Numbered from the stretch's first letter, positions 8,170-16,770 are shown. The stretch: 64,000 bases of DNA from Vibrio sp. Isolate34 (GCF_022397915.1 NZ_JAKEUO010000018.1:1631-65630), one strand, 5' to 3'. The notes: generated by a model not told the origin, from the sequence alone. A program made the numbers and translations.

Positions 8170-11058
8170 ATGGAAAAGACATACAACCCAACATCAATCG
8201 AACAAGCTCTGTATCAGGCTTGGGAAGAGAAAGGCTACTTTAAGCCACACGGTGACACATCAAAAGAAGCTTACAGCATCATGATCCCGCCACCGAACGT
8301 CACTGGCAGCCTGCACATGGGTCACGCGTTCCAAGATACGATCATGGATACGCTTATCCGTGCTCAACGTATGAAAGGCAAAAACACGCTTTGGCAAGTG
8401 GGTACTGACCACGCTGGTATCGCAACTCAAATGGTTGTTGAGCGTAAGATTGCTGCTGAAGAAGGCAAAACAAAACACGACTACGGCCGTGAAGCTTTCA
8501 TCGACAAGATCTGGGAATGGAAAGGCGAATCAGGTGGCACAATCACTCAACAACTTCGTCGTCTTGGTGCATCTGTAGACTGGGATCGTGAGCGATTCAC
8601 TATGGATGACGGCCTATCGGCTGCGACTCAAGAAGTGTTTGTTCGTCTGTACGAAGAAGACCTAATCTACCGTGGTAAGCGTCTAGTAAACTGGGATCCT
8701 AAACTGCACACTGCGATTTCTGATCTTGAAGTTGAAAACAAAGACAAAAAAGGCTTCATGTGGCACTTCCGCTACCCACTAGCGAACGGTGTTAAAACAG
8801 CGGATGGCAAAGACTACATTGTTGTTGCTACTACTCGTCCAGAAACCATGCTTGGTGATACTGGCGTAGCCGTAAACCCAGAAGATCCACGTTACAAAGA
8901 TCTTATCGGTAAAGAGATCCTGCTTCCTGTTGTTAACCGTCTTATCCCTATCGTAGGCGATGAGCACGCAGACATGGAAAAAGGTACAGGTTGTGTGAAG
9001 ATCACACCTGCTCACGACTTTAACGATTACGAAGTTGGTAAACGCAACAACCTACCAATGATCAACATCCTAACGTTCAACGCTGATATCCGTGATGCTG
9101 CTGAAGTATTCACAACCAACGGCGAAGAAAGCGATGTTTACTCAACAGATATCCCTGCTAAGTACCAAGGCATGGAGCGCTTTGCTGCTCGTAAAGCTAT
9201 CGTTGCTGAATTCGAAGAACTTGGTCTTCTTGAAGAGATCAAAGATCACGACCTAACCGTACCTTACGGCGACCGTGGTGGTGTCGTTATCGAACCAATG
9301 CTGACTGACCAATGGTACGTACGTACAGCGCCTCTTGCTGAACCAGCTGTTAAAGCCGTTGAAGATGGTCAAATCCAGTTTGTGCCTAAGCAGTACGAAA
9401 ACATGTACTTCGCGTGGATGCGTGACGTGCAAGACTGGTGTATCTCTCGCCAACTTTGGTGGGGTCACCGTATCCCAGCATGGTACGACAACGATGGTAA
9501 AGTTTACGTAGGTCGCACTGAAGAAGAAGTTCGTGAAAAGAACAACCTAGCGCCTGTTGTTGTACTTAAGCAAGACGACGACGTACTAGACACTTGGTTC
9601 TCTTCTGCACTTTGGACTTTCGGCACGCAAGGCTGGCCTGAAGACACTGAAGCACTGAAAACATTCCACCCATCTGAAGTACTAGTATCGGGTTTTGATA
9701 TTATCTTCTTCTGGGTTGCTCGTATGATCATGATGACCATGCACTTCGTGAAAGACGAAGATGGTAAGGCTCAAGTACCTTTCAAAACGGTTTACATGAC
9801 GGGCCTTATCCGTGATGAAAACGGCGACAAGATGTCTAAGTCGAAGGGTAACGTACTTGACCCAATCGATATGATCGACGGCATCGGCCTTGAAGAGCTC
9901 GTAGAGAAGCGTTGTGGCAACATGATGCAACCTAAACTAGCTGCTAAAATCGAAAAAGCAACACGTAAGACTTTCGAAAACGGTATCGAACCATACGGTA
10001 CTGACGCACTGCGTTTCACTCTTGCTGCTATGGCTTCAACAGGCCGTGACATCAACTGGGACATGAAGCGTCTTGAAGGTTACCGTAACTTCTGTAACAA
10101 GCTATGGAACGCAAGCCGTTACGTACTGATGAATACAGAAGAGCACGATTGTGGCATGTCACTGTCTGCTGAAGACCGTGCAAACATGGAATTCTCTCTA
10201 GCGGATAAATGGATTGAATCTCAATTTGAAGTTGCAGCGAAAGAGTTTAATGCTCACCTAGACAACTACCGTCTAGACATGGCAGCAAACACGCTTTACG
10301 AATTCATCTGGAACCAATTCTGTGACTGGTACCTAGAGCTAACTAAACCTGTTCTTTGGAAAGGTACTGAAGCTCAGCAACAAGCGACTCGTTACACGCT
10401 TATCACGGTTCTAGAGAAGACTCTGCGTCTTGCTCACCCTGTTCTTCCTTACATCACTGAATCTATCTGGCAGAGCGTTATCCCGCTGATCGACGGCGTT
10501 GAAGGCCCTGACGCAGAAGAAAGAACAATCATGACTCAAGCGCTTCCTCAGTTTAACGAAGATAACTTCAATGCAGAGATCGTTGAAGACATCGAGTGGG
10601 TTAAGACTTTCATCACAGCTATCCGTAACCTACGTGCGGAATACGACATTGCACCAAGCCAAGGCTTAGAAGTAATGATCAAAGTCGCTGATGAGAAAGA
10701 TGCTGCTCGTATCGAAGCAAACAAGATCGTTCTTAACTCTCTAGCTAAACTAGACGACATCAAAGTTCTAGCAGACGGCGAAGAGACTCCAGCTTGTGCA
10801 ACTAAACTGGTTGGCAAATCTGAGCTGATGATCCCAATGGCGGGTCTTATCGACAAAGATGCAGAGCTTGCTCGTCTAGATAAAGAAGTAGCTAAGACTC
10901 ACGGTGAGATTAAGCGTATCGAAGGTAAGCTAGGTAACGAAGGTTTCGTTGCTAAAGCACCAGAAGCAGTTATCGCGAAAGAGCGTGAGAAGCTTGAAGG
11001 CTACCAAGAGACGCTTGTTAAGCTTGAAGAGCAAAAAGCAACCATCGCTGCTCTTTAA
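8170..11058 (+). CDS. valS: Valyl-tRNA synthetase
   Basis: A class I synthetase that charges tRNA-Val. I start it at ATG 8170 (962 residues), which gives MEKTYNP, identical to the start of E. coli ValS; an in-frame TTG 42 bases upstream would add 14 residues without family support. The HIGH-type motif HMGH is at 49-52 and KMSKS at 554-558. The editing domain lies between them, the anticodon-binding domain runs from about 650 to 800, and the charged C-terminal coiled coil fills about the last 70 residues. Codon usage is strongly biased, as expected for a highly expressed gene. Confidence 0.97.
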   Translation: MEKTYNPTSIEQALYQAWEEKGYFKPHGDTSKEAYSIMIPPPNVTGSLHMGHAFQDTIMDTLIRAQRMKGKNTLWQVGTDHAGIATQMVVERKIAAEEGKTKHDYGREAFIDKIWEWKGESGGTITQQLRRLGASVDWDRERFTMDDGLSAATQEVFVRLYEEDLIYRGKRLVNWDPKLHTAISDLEVENKDKKGFMWHFRYPLANGVKTADGKDYIVVATTRPETMLGDTGVAVNPEDPRYKDLIGKEILLPVVNRLIPIVGDEHADMEKGTGCVKITPAHDFNDYEVGKRNNLPMINILTFNADIRDAAEVFTTNGEESDVYSTDIPAKYQGMERFAARKAIVAEFEELGLLEEIKDHDLTVPYGDRGGVVIEPMLTDQWYVRTAPLAEPAVKAVEDGQIQFVPKQYENMYFAWMRDVQDWCISRQLWWGHRIPAWYDNDGKVYVGRTEEEVREKNNLAPVVVLKQDDDVLDTWFSSALWTFGTQGWPEDTEALKTFHPSEVLVSGFDIIFFWVARMIMMTMHFVKDEDGKAQVPFKTVYMTGLIRDENGDKMSKSKGNVLDPIDMIDGIGLEELVEKRCGNMMQPKLAAKIEKATRKTFENGIEPYGTDALRFTLAAMASTGRDINWDMKRLEGYRNFCNKLWNASRYVLMNTEEHDCGMSLSAEDRANMEFSLADKWIESQFEVAAKEFNAHLDNYRLDMAANTLYEFIWNQFCDWYLELTKPVLWKGTEAQQQATRYTLITVLEKTLRLAHPVLPYITESIWQSVIPLIDGVEGPDAEERTIMTQALPQFNEDNFNAEIVEDIEWVKTFITAIRNLRAEYDIAPSQGLEVMIKVADEKDAARIEANKIVLNSLAKLDDIKVLADGEETPACATKLVGKSELMIPMAGLIDKDAELARLDKEVAKTHGEIKRIEGKLGNEGFVAKAPEAVIAKEREKLEGYQETLVKLEEQKATIAAL

Positions 11059-11098
11059 AACTGAATGAACGAGGAGGCTTCGACCCTCTCGCTCTAGA

Positions 11099-11131
11099 TA
11101 AAAAGGTTGGCCTTCATGGTCAGCCTTTTTT
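11099..11131 (+). terminator. Terminator after valS
   Basis: The stem aaaaggttggcc / ggtcagcctttt with a ttcat loop (one G-T pair) is followed by a T-run, 40 bases after the valS stop. Confidence 0.75.
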
Positions 11132-11219
11132 GTGCCCTAAGTTCCGGTCCAGTCACATCACTCCAGTTTATTGATAGCTTTTGCCTATCAAAACAATCTT
11201 AACTACCCATTAGCTTTAA

Positions 11220-11234
11220 TGATAATAATTCTCA
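11220..11234 (+). promoter_or_regulatory. Probable Fur box
   Basis: The 15-mer TGATAATAATTCTCA matches the 7-1-7 Fur inverted repeat (TGATAAT-N-ATTATCA) at all but one position. It lies 42 bp before the DUF2061 gene, in an A/T-rich promoter region, so Fur-Fe(II) would be expected to repress that gene. No experiment supports this here. Confidence 0.6.
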
Positions 11235-11276
11235 ATAATAGCTCTATCGAAACAACACAACGACTGAGTAATTATC

Positions 11277-11681
11277 ATGAAAAAGACACTAACCTTTGCT
11301 GCATTACATTTTACTATCGCATTTAGTGTCGCTTACGTACTAACAGGCGACATCTTAATTGGTAGCTTAATCGCTATGATTGAGCCTTCTGTGAATACCG
11401 TCGCCTTCTATTTTCATGAAAAGGCGTGGGCTCAAGTTCCAGCACTTAAAGCTCGTCAATGGATGACAAAGTTAAAAACAGCAAGCTTTGCGACCATTCA
11501 CTTTAGTGTTGCCTTTACCGTAGTCTACTTGTTGACTGGCGATGCATTCATCGGCGGCGTGATGGCTTTGCTTGAGCCAACTTTAAATACAGTTGCTTAC
11601 TACTTCCACGAGAAAGTCTGGTTACGAAAAGCTGACAACCAAATGGCACAACAACAATTCTGTTTGCACCAACATGCTTAG
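11277..11681 (+). CDS. Duplicated DUF2061 membrane protein
   Basis: A 134-residue protein made of two DUF2061 (PF09834) units in tandem, about residues 1-58 and 66-122. Each has the pattern AxxHFxxAFxVxYxLTGDxxIGxxxALxEPxxNTVAxYFHEKxW. Each unit holds two short hydrophobic stretches, so it is probably an inner-membrane protein. The conserved EP..NT and FHEK residues may bind something, but the family has no known function. It is a single-gene unit preceded by a likely Fur box, which ties it to iron limitation. Confidence 0.85.
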   Translation: MKKTLTFAALHFTIAFSVAYVLTGDILIGSLIAMIEPSVNTVAFYFHEKAWAQVPALKARQWMTKLKTASFATIHFSVAFTVVYLLTGDAFIGGVMALLEPTLNTVAYYFHEKVWLRKADNQMAQQQFCLHQHA

Positions 11682-11728
11682 TCACCATATATTGGGTCAC
11701 ATATTAGTGACCCTTTCATAGGTAGAGC

Positions 11729-12223
11729 ATGGAACAAATTGCTGAGTTCACCCTTAGAGCCATTACACCGCAAGACAACCCAAACATCGCACAAGTCATT
11801 CGCCAAGTTTCGGCTGAACATGGACTGACCGAAGATAAAGGCTATGGCGTGGCCGATCCAACACTCGATGATATGTATTCTGTCTATAGCCAAGCGAATG
11901 CAATGTACTGGGTGATCGAATATCAAGGTGAAGTAGTAGGTGGGGGTGGTTTTGCGCCATTAGCAGGCCGACCAGACGTGTGTGAGCTACAGAAAATGTA
12001 CTTCTTACCACAAACCCGAGGGCAAGGTTTGGCAAAACGTATCGTAGCTCAAAGCCTAACACTGGCTAAGCAGCTTGGTTACCAGCACATGTATTTGGAA
12101 ACAACGGAATGCTTGGGAGCTGCAATAAAACTCTATGAGAAACTGAAGTTTGAACACCTTAATTCAGCTTGGGGAGAAACGGGCCATGATGCTTGTGAAG
12201 TTGTCATGGCCAAAGCGTTATAA
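11729..12223 (+). CDS. GNAT family N-acetyltransferase
   Basis: A 164-residue GNAT. The acetyl-CoA binding motif A is seen around residues 92-110 (YFLPQTRGQGLAKRIV), preceded by the beta-4 strand CELQKMYF. The C-terminal YLETTECLGAAIKLYEKLKF matches motif B. The substrate cannot be read from the sequence. A GGTAGAG ribosome-binding site sits just before the ATG. It follows the DUF2061 gene by 47 bp and could be read from the same iron-controlled promoter, though that is only inference. Confidence 0.85.
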   Translation: MEQIAEFTLRAITPQDNPNIAQVIRQVSAEHGLTEDKGYGVADPTLDDMYSVYSQANAMYWVIEYQGEVVGGGGFAPLAGRPDVCELQKMYFLPQTRGQGLAKRIVAQSLTLAKQLGYQHMYLETTECLGAAIKLYEKLKFEHLNSAWGETGHDACEVVMAKAL

Positions 12224-12247
12224 GTATCAGACGCCAATTGCTAGCTT

Positions 12248-13042
12248 TTAACGTAAAAAGTTACTCACGCAAGACGCTGGATTTAAGGCTACGAAAGAGC
12301 TCTCTTTCTGGCCATCAAGTTCAACTTCTAACTGGTATAAGTGCTTAGGGTTAGGCTTCTCGAGGTTAAATACCATGGGAGCCTCCACCTGAAACACAAC
12401 ACCGGTATGCTCAGCTCGCACATCTATCGGCATCACGAGTGTCATGCCGTTGAACTTAATTGATGCGGATACCAAACCTGCTTTTAGCGTCTGATAAATC
12501 ACATCCACTTTAAACTCACAGCCACCACCGTGGTGCCAGATCTGCTCAGTGACAACTTGTTCTAGTTTGACGTTTCGAACGAACTGCAGGTACGGTGCTT
12601 GCCAAATCCCGATGCGTGAATCAGATTTAGCGATAGCCTGTGAAGATATAGACTCATCCATATCTTCCTCCAGTAACAGGCTCTCCTCTTCTTCAAGGAA
12701 CAGGATCTCAAAACGGTTTCGGCCAGACTGCATATAAGGGCGGATATCTTTGCGATATTCAGCTTGGCTACCATCGCAATCAAACACGGCAACGCCATTC
12801 AGTCGCACTTCAGCAAAGTAATCGACACCCGCTACGACCAACTCAACGAACGGGCACGCCAACATAGCATCATCAACTTCAATGTCATGCATCAGGTGCC
12901 ACTCTTGCTCTGCGATTTCATCTTCACTTAAGCTATCAGGGAGCTTTGAGCTTAATGGAGCAGGAAAGGTAATGTCATCTTGTGGGATAGAGAGATCCGT
13001 CAGTGGCGAAATTTGCCAAAGACCATCGAGAAGTAACCGCAT
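12248..13042 (-). CDS. Orphan GH2-like sugar-binding domain protein (no catalytic domain)
   Basis: A 264-residue protein resembling the N-terminal galactose-binding-like jellyroll of beta-mannosidases and GH2 enzymes. It opens with LLLDGLWQISPL and contains VDYFAEVRLNGVAVF (about 92-106), a DIRPYMQSGRNRFEILF stretch (about 119-135) and a DSRIGIWQAPYLQF segment (about 160-173) like the GIW/RGIW turn of those enzymes. The TIM-barrel catalytic domain is absent and there is no signal peptide. Catalysis is therefore unlikely. It could be a reduced enzyme remnant, or a stand-alone binding protein. It converges on the GNAT gene with only 24 bp between them. Confidence 0.65.
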   Translation of the reverse strand: MRLLLDGLWQISPLTDLSIPQDDITFPAPLSSKLPDSLSEDEIAEQEWHLMHDIEVDDAMLACPFVELVVAGVDYFAEVRLNGVAVFDCDGSQAEYRKDIRPYMQSGRNRFEILFLEEEESLLLEEDMDESISSQAIAKSDSRIGIWQAPYLQFVRNVKLEQVVTEQIWHHGGGCEFKVDVIYQTLKAGLVSASIKFNGMTLVMPIDVRAEHTGVVFQVEAPMVFNLEKPNPKHLYQLEVELDGQKESSFVALNPASCVSNFLR

Positions 13043-13120
13043 ATCATTCCTTGAGCCAGATCAATTTTGACCGCATTATAATGAATGAATGCATTTAAAG
13101 ACATTTATTTTTCTGAGGAT

Positions 13121-13148
13121 AAAAAAATGCCAGCTCTAGGCTGGCATT
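13121..13148 (-). terminator. Terminator of rraB
   Basis: On the minus strand the stem AATGCCAG / CTGGCATT is followed by a run of seven T. It lies just past the rraB stop. Confidence 0.75.
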
Positions 13149-13167
13149 CTTTCAAACTGGGAAGAAA

Positions 13168-13584
13168 TTACTCTTCGCCTTCATCATCTTCGTCAGGGTA
13201 GATAGCATCTTCACCTTCGTAGTAAGTGCCCCAACCGTCGTAGATAATGTCGAACTTCTCTGCAAGGTTCACAAGCTTCTCAACTTGCGCATCGATCGCT
13301 TCAGCATCTAGAGCTGACTGCATGGTTGCATCACAGCAAAGTAGCTTGTTGCCATCTTCGTCTTCTGTCTCTTCAGCTTCAAGCACTTCAAAGCCCATTT
13401 TGAATGCTTCAACAACTGCTTTCTCAAGCACTTCGAAATCTTCAGCAAATAGGTGATGCTCGATATCGTATAGAGCTTCAGGATCGCTACCATCTTCAAT
13501 TAGTGCTGCAATGATGTCGCGAGTCTCTTCCTTTTGAAATTCAATTAATTCCGCTACTGATAGATATTCATCTTCGTGAGACAT
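13168..13584 (-). CDS. rraB: Ribonuclease E inhibitor RraB
   Basis: A 138-residue very acidic protein of the RraB family. RraB binds the C-terminal half of RNase E and changes which mRNAs the degradosome cuts. The family stretches LIEDGSDPEALYDIEHH (about 46-62) and YDGWGTYYE (about 115-123) are clear, and the acidic tail DEDDEGEE is typical. It has its own terminator and is probably monocistronic. The 576 bp upstream, up to arcA, contain no convincing gene. Confidence 0.93.
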   Translation of the reverse strand: MSHEDEYLSVAELIEFQKEETRDIIAALIEDGSDPEALYDIEHHLFAEDFEVLEKAVVEAFKMGFEVLEAEETEDEDGNKLLCCDATMQSALDAEAIDAQVEKLVNLAEKFDIIYDGWGTYYEGEDAIYPDEDDEGEE

Positions 13585-14160
13585 GTGTCTGCTCCAGAGT
13601 GTTGACTATGAAAAGATCAAATTTGATTGCCACGAAATATGGCACGGATCGTCCAGAAAAGCCACCCAGATCAGGCCTAGAAAGGTAAGTTTATCGCTAG
13701 ATAGCGGGGACAAGATCAATTCAAAAGTGAAATCAAAATCACAGAAACAAATTTTCAACATTTTATTAACTGGCGTCTGTTTTAGCATTTCATCTTTATT
13801 GTCGCTTCAAGCGTATTTGAATAGAAATTGCGTGCTTAGTCACCACAGATGCATACGATGAACTGGTTTTGAGATGCATAAAACCTCAAGTTGCTTTCAA
13901 AAAGTGCATAATAGTGAATAAAAAATCATTAATAATAAGCAAAATAGATTTCAGGCAGGCTGCAGATAGAGCATAGATCCGCAAAAATGTTGTTCCATGC
14001 CAAACGTATTCAATTAGAATTTAACACCTATTTTCTATTTAAAAATGGTTTTTAGCTCGGATAATTTCAAAAATACTTCACTTTTACACGAGCTCTAAAA
14101 CTTGCATATTACAATCAAGCTTGTCATAAATAGACGCTGGATTAAAAGTAAGGATGCAAA
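13585..14160. other. Long A/T-rich intergenic region upstream of arcA
   Basis: This stretch separates rraB from arcA. Short open frames inside it lack ribosome-binding sites and family resemblance. It is markedly A/T-rich from about 13880 to 14100 and contains one ArgR-box-like 14-mer. A good ribosome-binding site (AAGGA) for arcA lies at its right end. I see no RNA gene. Confidence 0.5.
13913..13930 (+). promoter_or_regulatory. Possible ARG box upstream of arcA
   Basis: The core TGAATAAAAAATCA differs at one position from the ArgR half-site pair TGAATwwwwATTCA. It is 230 bp before arcA. No second box at the usual 21-bp spacing is clear, and the region is A/T-rich, so chance is a real alternative. 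Confidence 0.3.
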
Positions 14161-15381
14161 ATGAGTAAGCTGTACGTTGGCTCCGAAGTCGGTCAATTAA
14201 GACGAGTTCTCCTAAATCGACCTGAAAGAGCACTCACCCACCTCACCCCTTCTAACTGTCATGACCTTCTCTTTGATGATGTGTTGGCTGTGGAAGCTGC
14301 TGGTGAAGAACACGATGCCTTTGCAGAGACACTGCGTAGTCAAGACGTAGAAGTACTACTGCTACACGACTTGCTTGTCGAAACGCTTGCCGTACCTCAG
14401 GCTCGTGAATGGCTGCTGAATACTCAAATCTCAGATTTTCGTTATGGTCCGACTTTTGCCCGTGACTTAAGAAGCTATCTTGCTCAAATGGATAATGAGC
14501 ATCTAGCAACTATCTTACTCGGCGGCTTGGCTTATTCTGAGCTTCCAATCAAATCATCGTCGATGCTACCTAAGATGCATCGCCCACTTGATTTCGTTAT
14601 CGAACCACTGCCGAACCACCTATTCACGCGTGATACCTCGTGCTGGGTTTATGGCGGTGTGTCGCTGAACCCAATGATGAAACCGGCTCGTCAACGTGAA
14701 ACGAACCACCTGCGTGCTATCTACCGCTGGCATCCTGTGTTCGCCGGTCAAGATTTCATTAAGTACTTTGGTGATGAAGACCTTCACTACGACAACGCCA
14801 ATATTGAAGGCGGTGACGTACTGGTTATCGGTAAAGGCGCGGTACTGGTTGGTATCTCTGAGCGTACCAAGCCACAAGGTGTCGAAAACCTAGCGGCTAG
14901 CTTGTTCCGTTCGGGTCAAGCAACCGAAGTGATTGCTATCGATTTACCAAAACACCGCTCTTGTATGCACCTTGATACGGTGATGACACACATGGATATC
15001 GACACTTTCTCTGTCTACCCTGAGATTGTTCGCAAAGATCTCGACACTTGGCGCCTAACACCTAAAGAAAATGGCGAGATGCGCGTAGAGAAAGCGGAAA
15101 ACTACCTGTCAGCAATTGAAGGAGCTCTAGGCCTTGATCAGCTGAAGATCATCACGACTGGCGGTGACAACTACGAGGCTGAACGCGAGCAGTGGAATGA
15201 CGCTAACAACGTACTGACTGTCAAACCGGGTACCGTTATCGGTTATGAACGCAATGTGTACACCAACGAGAAGTACGACAAAGCGGGGATCGAAGTTCTG
15301 ACGATTCCAGGCAACGAATTAGGTCGTGGTCGTGGTGGCGCTCGTTGTATGAGTTGTCCTATCGAAAGAGACGGCATCTAA
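14161..15381 (+). CDS. arcA: Arginine deiminase
   Basis: A 406-residue enzyme that hydrolyses L-arginine to citrulline and ammonia, the first step of the ADI pathway. The N-terminal substrate loop (RRVLLNRPERALTHLTP), FTRDTSCWVYGG, the CMHLDTVMTHMD stretch with the catalytic His, and the C-terminal GGARCMSCP with nucleophile Cys396 are all present. The gene is followed by a strong terminator and then argF. No carbamate kinase (arcC) or arginine/ornithine antiporter (arcD) gene is in the window, so the pathway is completed elsewhere or not at all. Confidence 0.96.
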   Translation: MSKLYVGSEVGQLRRVLLNRPERALTHLTPSNCHDLLFDDVLAVEAAGEEHDAFAETLRSQDVEVLLLHDLLVETLAVPQAREWLLNTQISDFRYGPTFARDLRSYLAQMDNEHLATILLGGLAYSELPIKSSSMLPKMHRPLDFVIEPLPNHLFTRDTSCWVYGGVSLNPMMKPARQRETNHLRAIYRWHPVFAGQDFIKYFGDEDLHYDNANIEGGDVLVIGKGAVLVGISERTKPQGVENLAASLFRSGQATEVIAIDLPKHRSCMHLDTVMTHMDIDTFSVYPEIVRKDLDTWRLTPKENGEMRVEKAENYLSAIEGALGLDQLKIITTGGDNYEAEREQWNDANNVLTVKPGTVIGYERNVYTNEKYDKAGIEVLTIPGNELGRGRGGARCMSCPIERDGI

Positions 15382-15419
15382 GCTGATAATTCAATAGAAC
15401 AAGCACAGTTACTTATCTA

Positions 15420-15447
15420 GGCCAGTACCATCGTACTGGCCTTTTTT
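15420..15447 (+). terminator. Terminator after arcA
   Basis: A perfect 9-bp stem (ggccagtac / gtactggcc) with a catc loop and six T lies 38 bp past the arcA stop, separating it from argF. Confidence 0.85.
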
Positions 15448-15456
15448 ATCAAATAA

Positions 15457-15474
15457 ATAAAATAAATATTCACA
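15457..15474 (+). promoter_or_regulatory. Possible ARG box upstream of argF
   Basis: The 14-mer core AAAATAAATATTCA matches 12 of 14 positions of TGAATwwwwATTCA and lies about 65 bp before argF. The A/T-rich setting makes this weak evidence. ArgR control of argF is well known in E. coli. Confidence 0.3.
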
Positions 15475-15536
15475 AATATAACATTTTTATGTTTAACTAA
15501 GTTCTTCATTGATTCTATATACGCAAGGAGCGAAAG

Positions 15537-16541
15537 ATGGCCTTTAATCTTCGCAATCGTAACTTTCTAAAACTACTCGACTTTACTCCTAAAGAGATTC
15601 AGTTTTTACTCGACCTGTCAGCTGACCTAAAAAAAGCTAAGTATGCAGGTACTGAGCAGAAGAAGCTTACTGGTAAAAACATCGCTTTGATCTTTGAAAA
15701 GGCATCAACACGAACTCGATGTGCGTTTGAAGTCGCCGCTTTTGATCAAGGCGCTCAAGTATCTTACTTAGGCCCTTCGGGCTCTCAGGTCGGTCAAAAA
15801 GAATCAATGAAAGATACTGCACGCGTATTAGGCCGTATGTACGATGGCATCGAGTACCGTGGCTTTGGTCAGAGCATCGTCGAAGACCTTGGCGCTTATG
15901 CTGGTGTCCCAGTGTGGAATGGCCTTACTGATGAATTTCACCCAACTCAGATCTTGGCTGACTTCCTGACCATGCACGAACATGGTCGCGGTAAACACCT
16001 ACACCAGATCAGCTTTGCTTACCTAGGCGATGCGCGTAACAACATGGGTAACTCACTGTTAGTCGGTGCTGCGAAAATGGGCATGGATATTCGCCTTGTC
16101 GCGCCAAAAGCCTTTTGGCCAGAAGAACAACTTGTCGAAGAGTGCCAAGCCATTGCACAAAACACTGGTGCCAAAATCACGCTAACCGAAGACGTTGCTG
16201 AAGGCGTGAAAGGTTGTGATTTCCTATACACCGACGTTTGGGTTTCAATGGGTGAAGCCCCTGAAGCTTGGGACGAACGTGTAGCAGTAATGAAACCATA
16301 CCAAGTGAATATGGATGTCATTAAGCTGACTGGCAACCCTCAAGTGAAATTCATGCACTGCCTACCCGCTTTCCATAACAATGAAACAGTGATTGGTCAG
16401 CAAGTCGCAGACAAGTATGGAATGAACGGCTTGGAAGTGACTGACGAAGTGTTTGAATCTGACTACTCGATTGTATTTGATGAAGCTGAAAATCGCATGC
16501 ACACCATCAAGGCAGTTATGGTCGCGACTCTTGGTCAATAG
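15537..16541 (+). CDS. argF: Ornithine carbamoyltransferase
   Basis: A 334-residue OTC, the same length as E. coli ArgF. The carbamoyl-phosphate motif STRTR (about residues 56-60), HPTQ (about 134-137) and the ornithine loop HCLPAFH (about 273-279) are present. The enzyme joins ornithine and carbamoyl phosphate to citrulline, or runs backward in the ADI pathway. Sitting behind arcA suggests a catabolic use, while the possible ARG box suggests biosynthesis; the sequence alone does not decide. The ribosome-binding site is AAGGAG. The next genes, pyrB and pyrI, use the same carbamoyl phosphate. Confidence 0.94.
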   Translation: MAFNLRNRNFLKLLDFTPKEIQFLLDLSADLKKAKYAGTEQKKLTGKNIALIFEKASTRTRCAFEVAAFDQGAQVSYLGPSGSQVGQKESMKDTARVLGRMYDGIEYRGFGQSIVEDLGAYAGVPVWNGLTDEFHPTQILADFLTMHEHGRGKHLHQISFAYLGDARNNMGNSLLVGAAKMGMDIRLVAPKAFWPEEQLVEECQAIAQNTGAKITLTEDVAEGVKGCDFLYTDVWVSMGEAPEAWDERVAVMKPYQVNMDVIKLTGNPQVKFMHCLPAFHNNETVIGQQVADKYGMNGLEVTDEVFESDYSIVFDEAENRMHTIKAVMVATLGQ

Positions 16542-16578
16542 ACAATAATGAAAGTAAACAAAAGCTTGATGTAATCGC

Positions 16579-16619
16579 TTGCGCTCACAAATTGAAAGCG
16601 TATAATTCTCGGCAATTTG
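16579..16619 (+). promoter_or_regulatory. pyrBI promoter with AATTTG start motif
   Basis: A -35 TTGCGC (16579-16584) and consensus -10 TATAAT (16601-16606) have a 16-bp spacer. Seven bases after the -10 comes AATTTG (16614-16619), the initially transcribed sequence known from the E. coli pyrBI promoter, where high UTP makes polymerase stutter and abort. The match suggests that this UTP-sensitive start control is also present here. Confidence 0.65.
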
Positions 16620-16635
16620 TCTGAGAGTAGTGAAA

Positions 16636-16770
16636 ATGACGCCAAGCAATGTTGTGATAAAACATAATGATATTGTGATAACACATAATAAAATTGTGAA
16701 AACACCTAATATTGCTCGCAAGCTAGCATGCTTGCCAGGCCGTCTATTCTGCTTTTCAGCACTTTTTTAA
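16636..16770 (+). CDS. pyrL: pyrBI operon leader peptide (44 aa)
   Basis: An ATG-started 44-codon frame lies between the pyrB promoter and the attenuator. Its TAA stop (16768-16770) overlaps the base of the terminator stem, the layout needed for UTP-sensed transcription attenuation: a ribosome keeping up with polymerase would block the hairpin when polymerase pauses at the U-rich tract (TTTTCAGCACTTTTTT). The peptide does not resemble E. coli PyrL in sequence, though the length is the same. Residues 5-25 are three near-copies of a seven-residue unit (NxxVIxH-like), encoded by about 21-bp repeats. The ribosome-binding site is weak (GAGAGTAG). Confidence 0.75.
   Translation: MTPSNVVIKHNDIVITHNKIVKTPNIARKLACLPGRLFCFSALF

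Noticed and set aside
13583..13861. A 92-codon plus-strand frame upstream of arcA
   Set aside because: Its start overlaps the rraB start, it lacks a ribosome-binding site and the peptide has no recognisable composition or domain.
16362..16721. A 119-codon hydrophobic minus-strand frame over the pyrBI leader
   Set aside because: It is antisense to the end of argF and to the pyrL repeats; its hydrophobicity comes from the A/T-rich repeats on the other strand.
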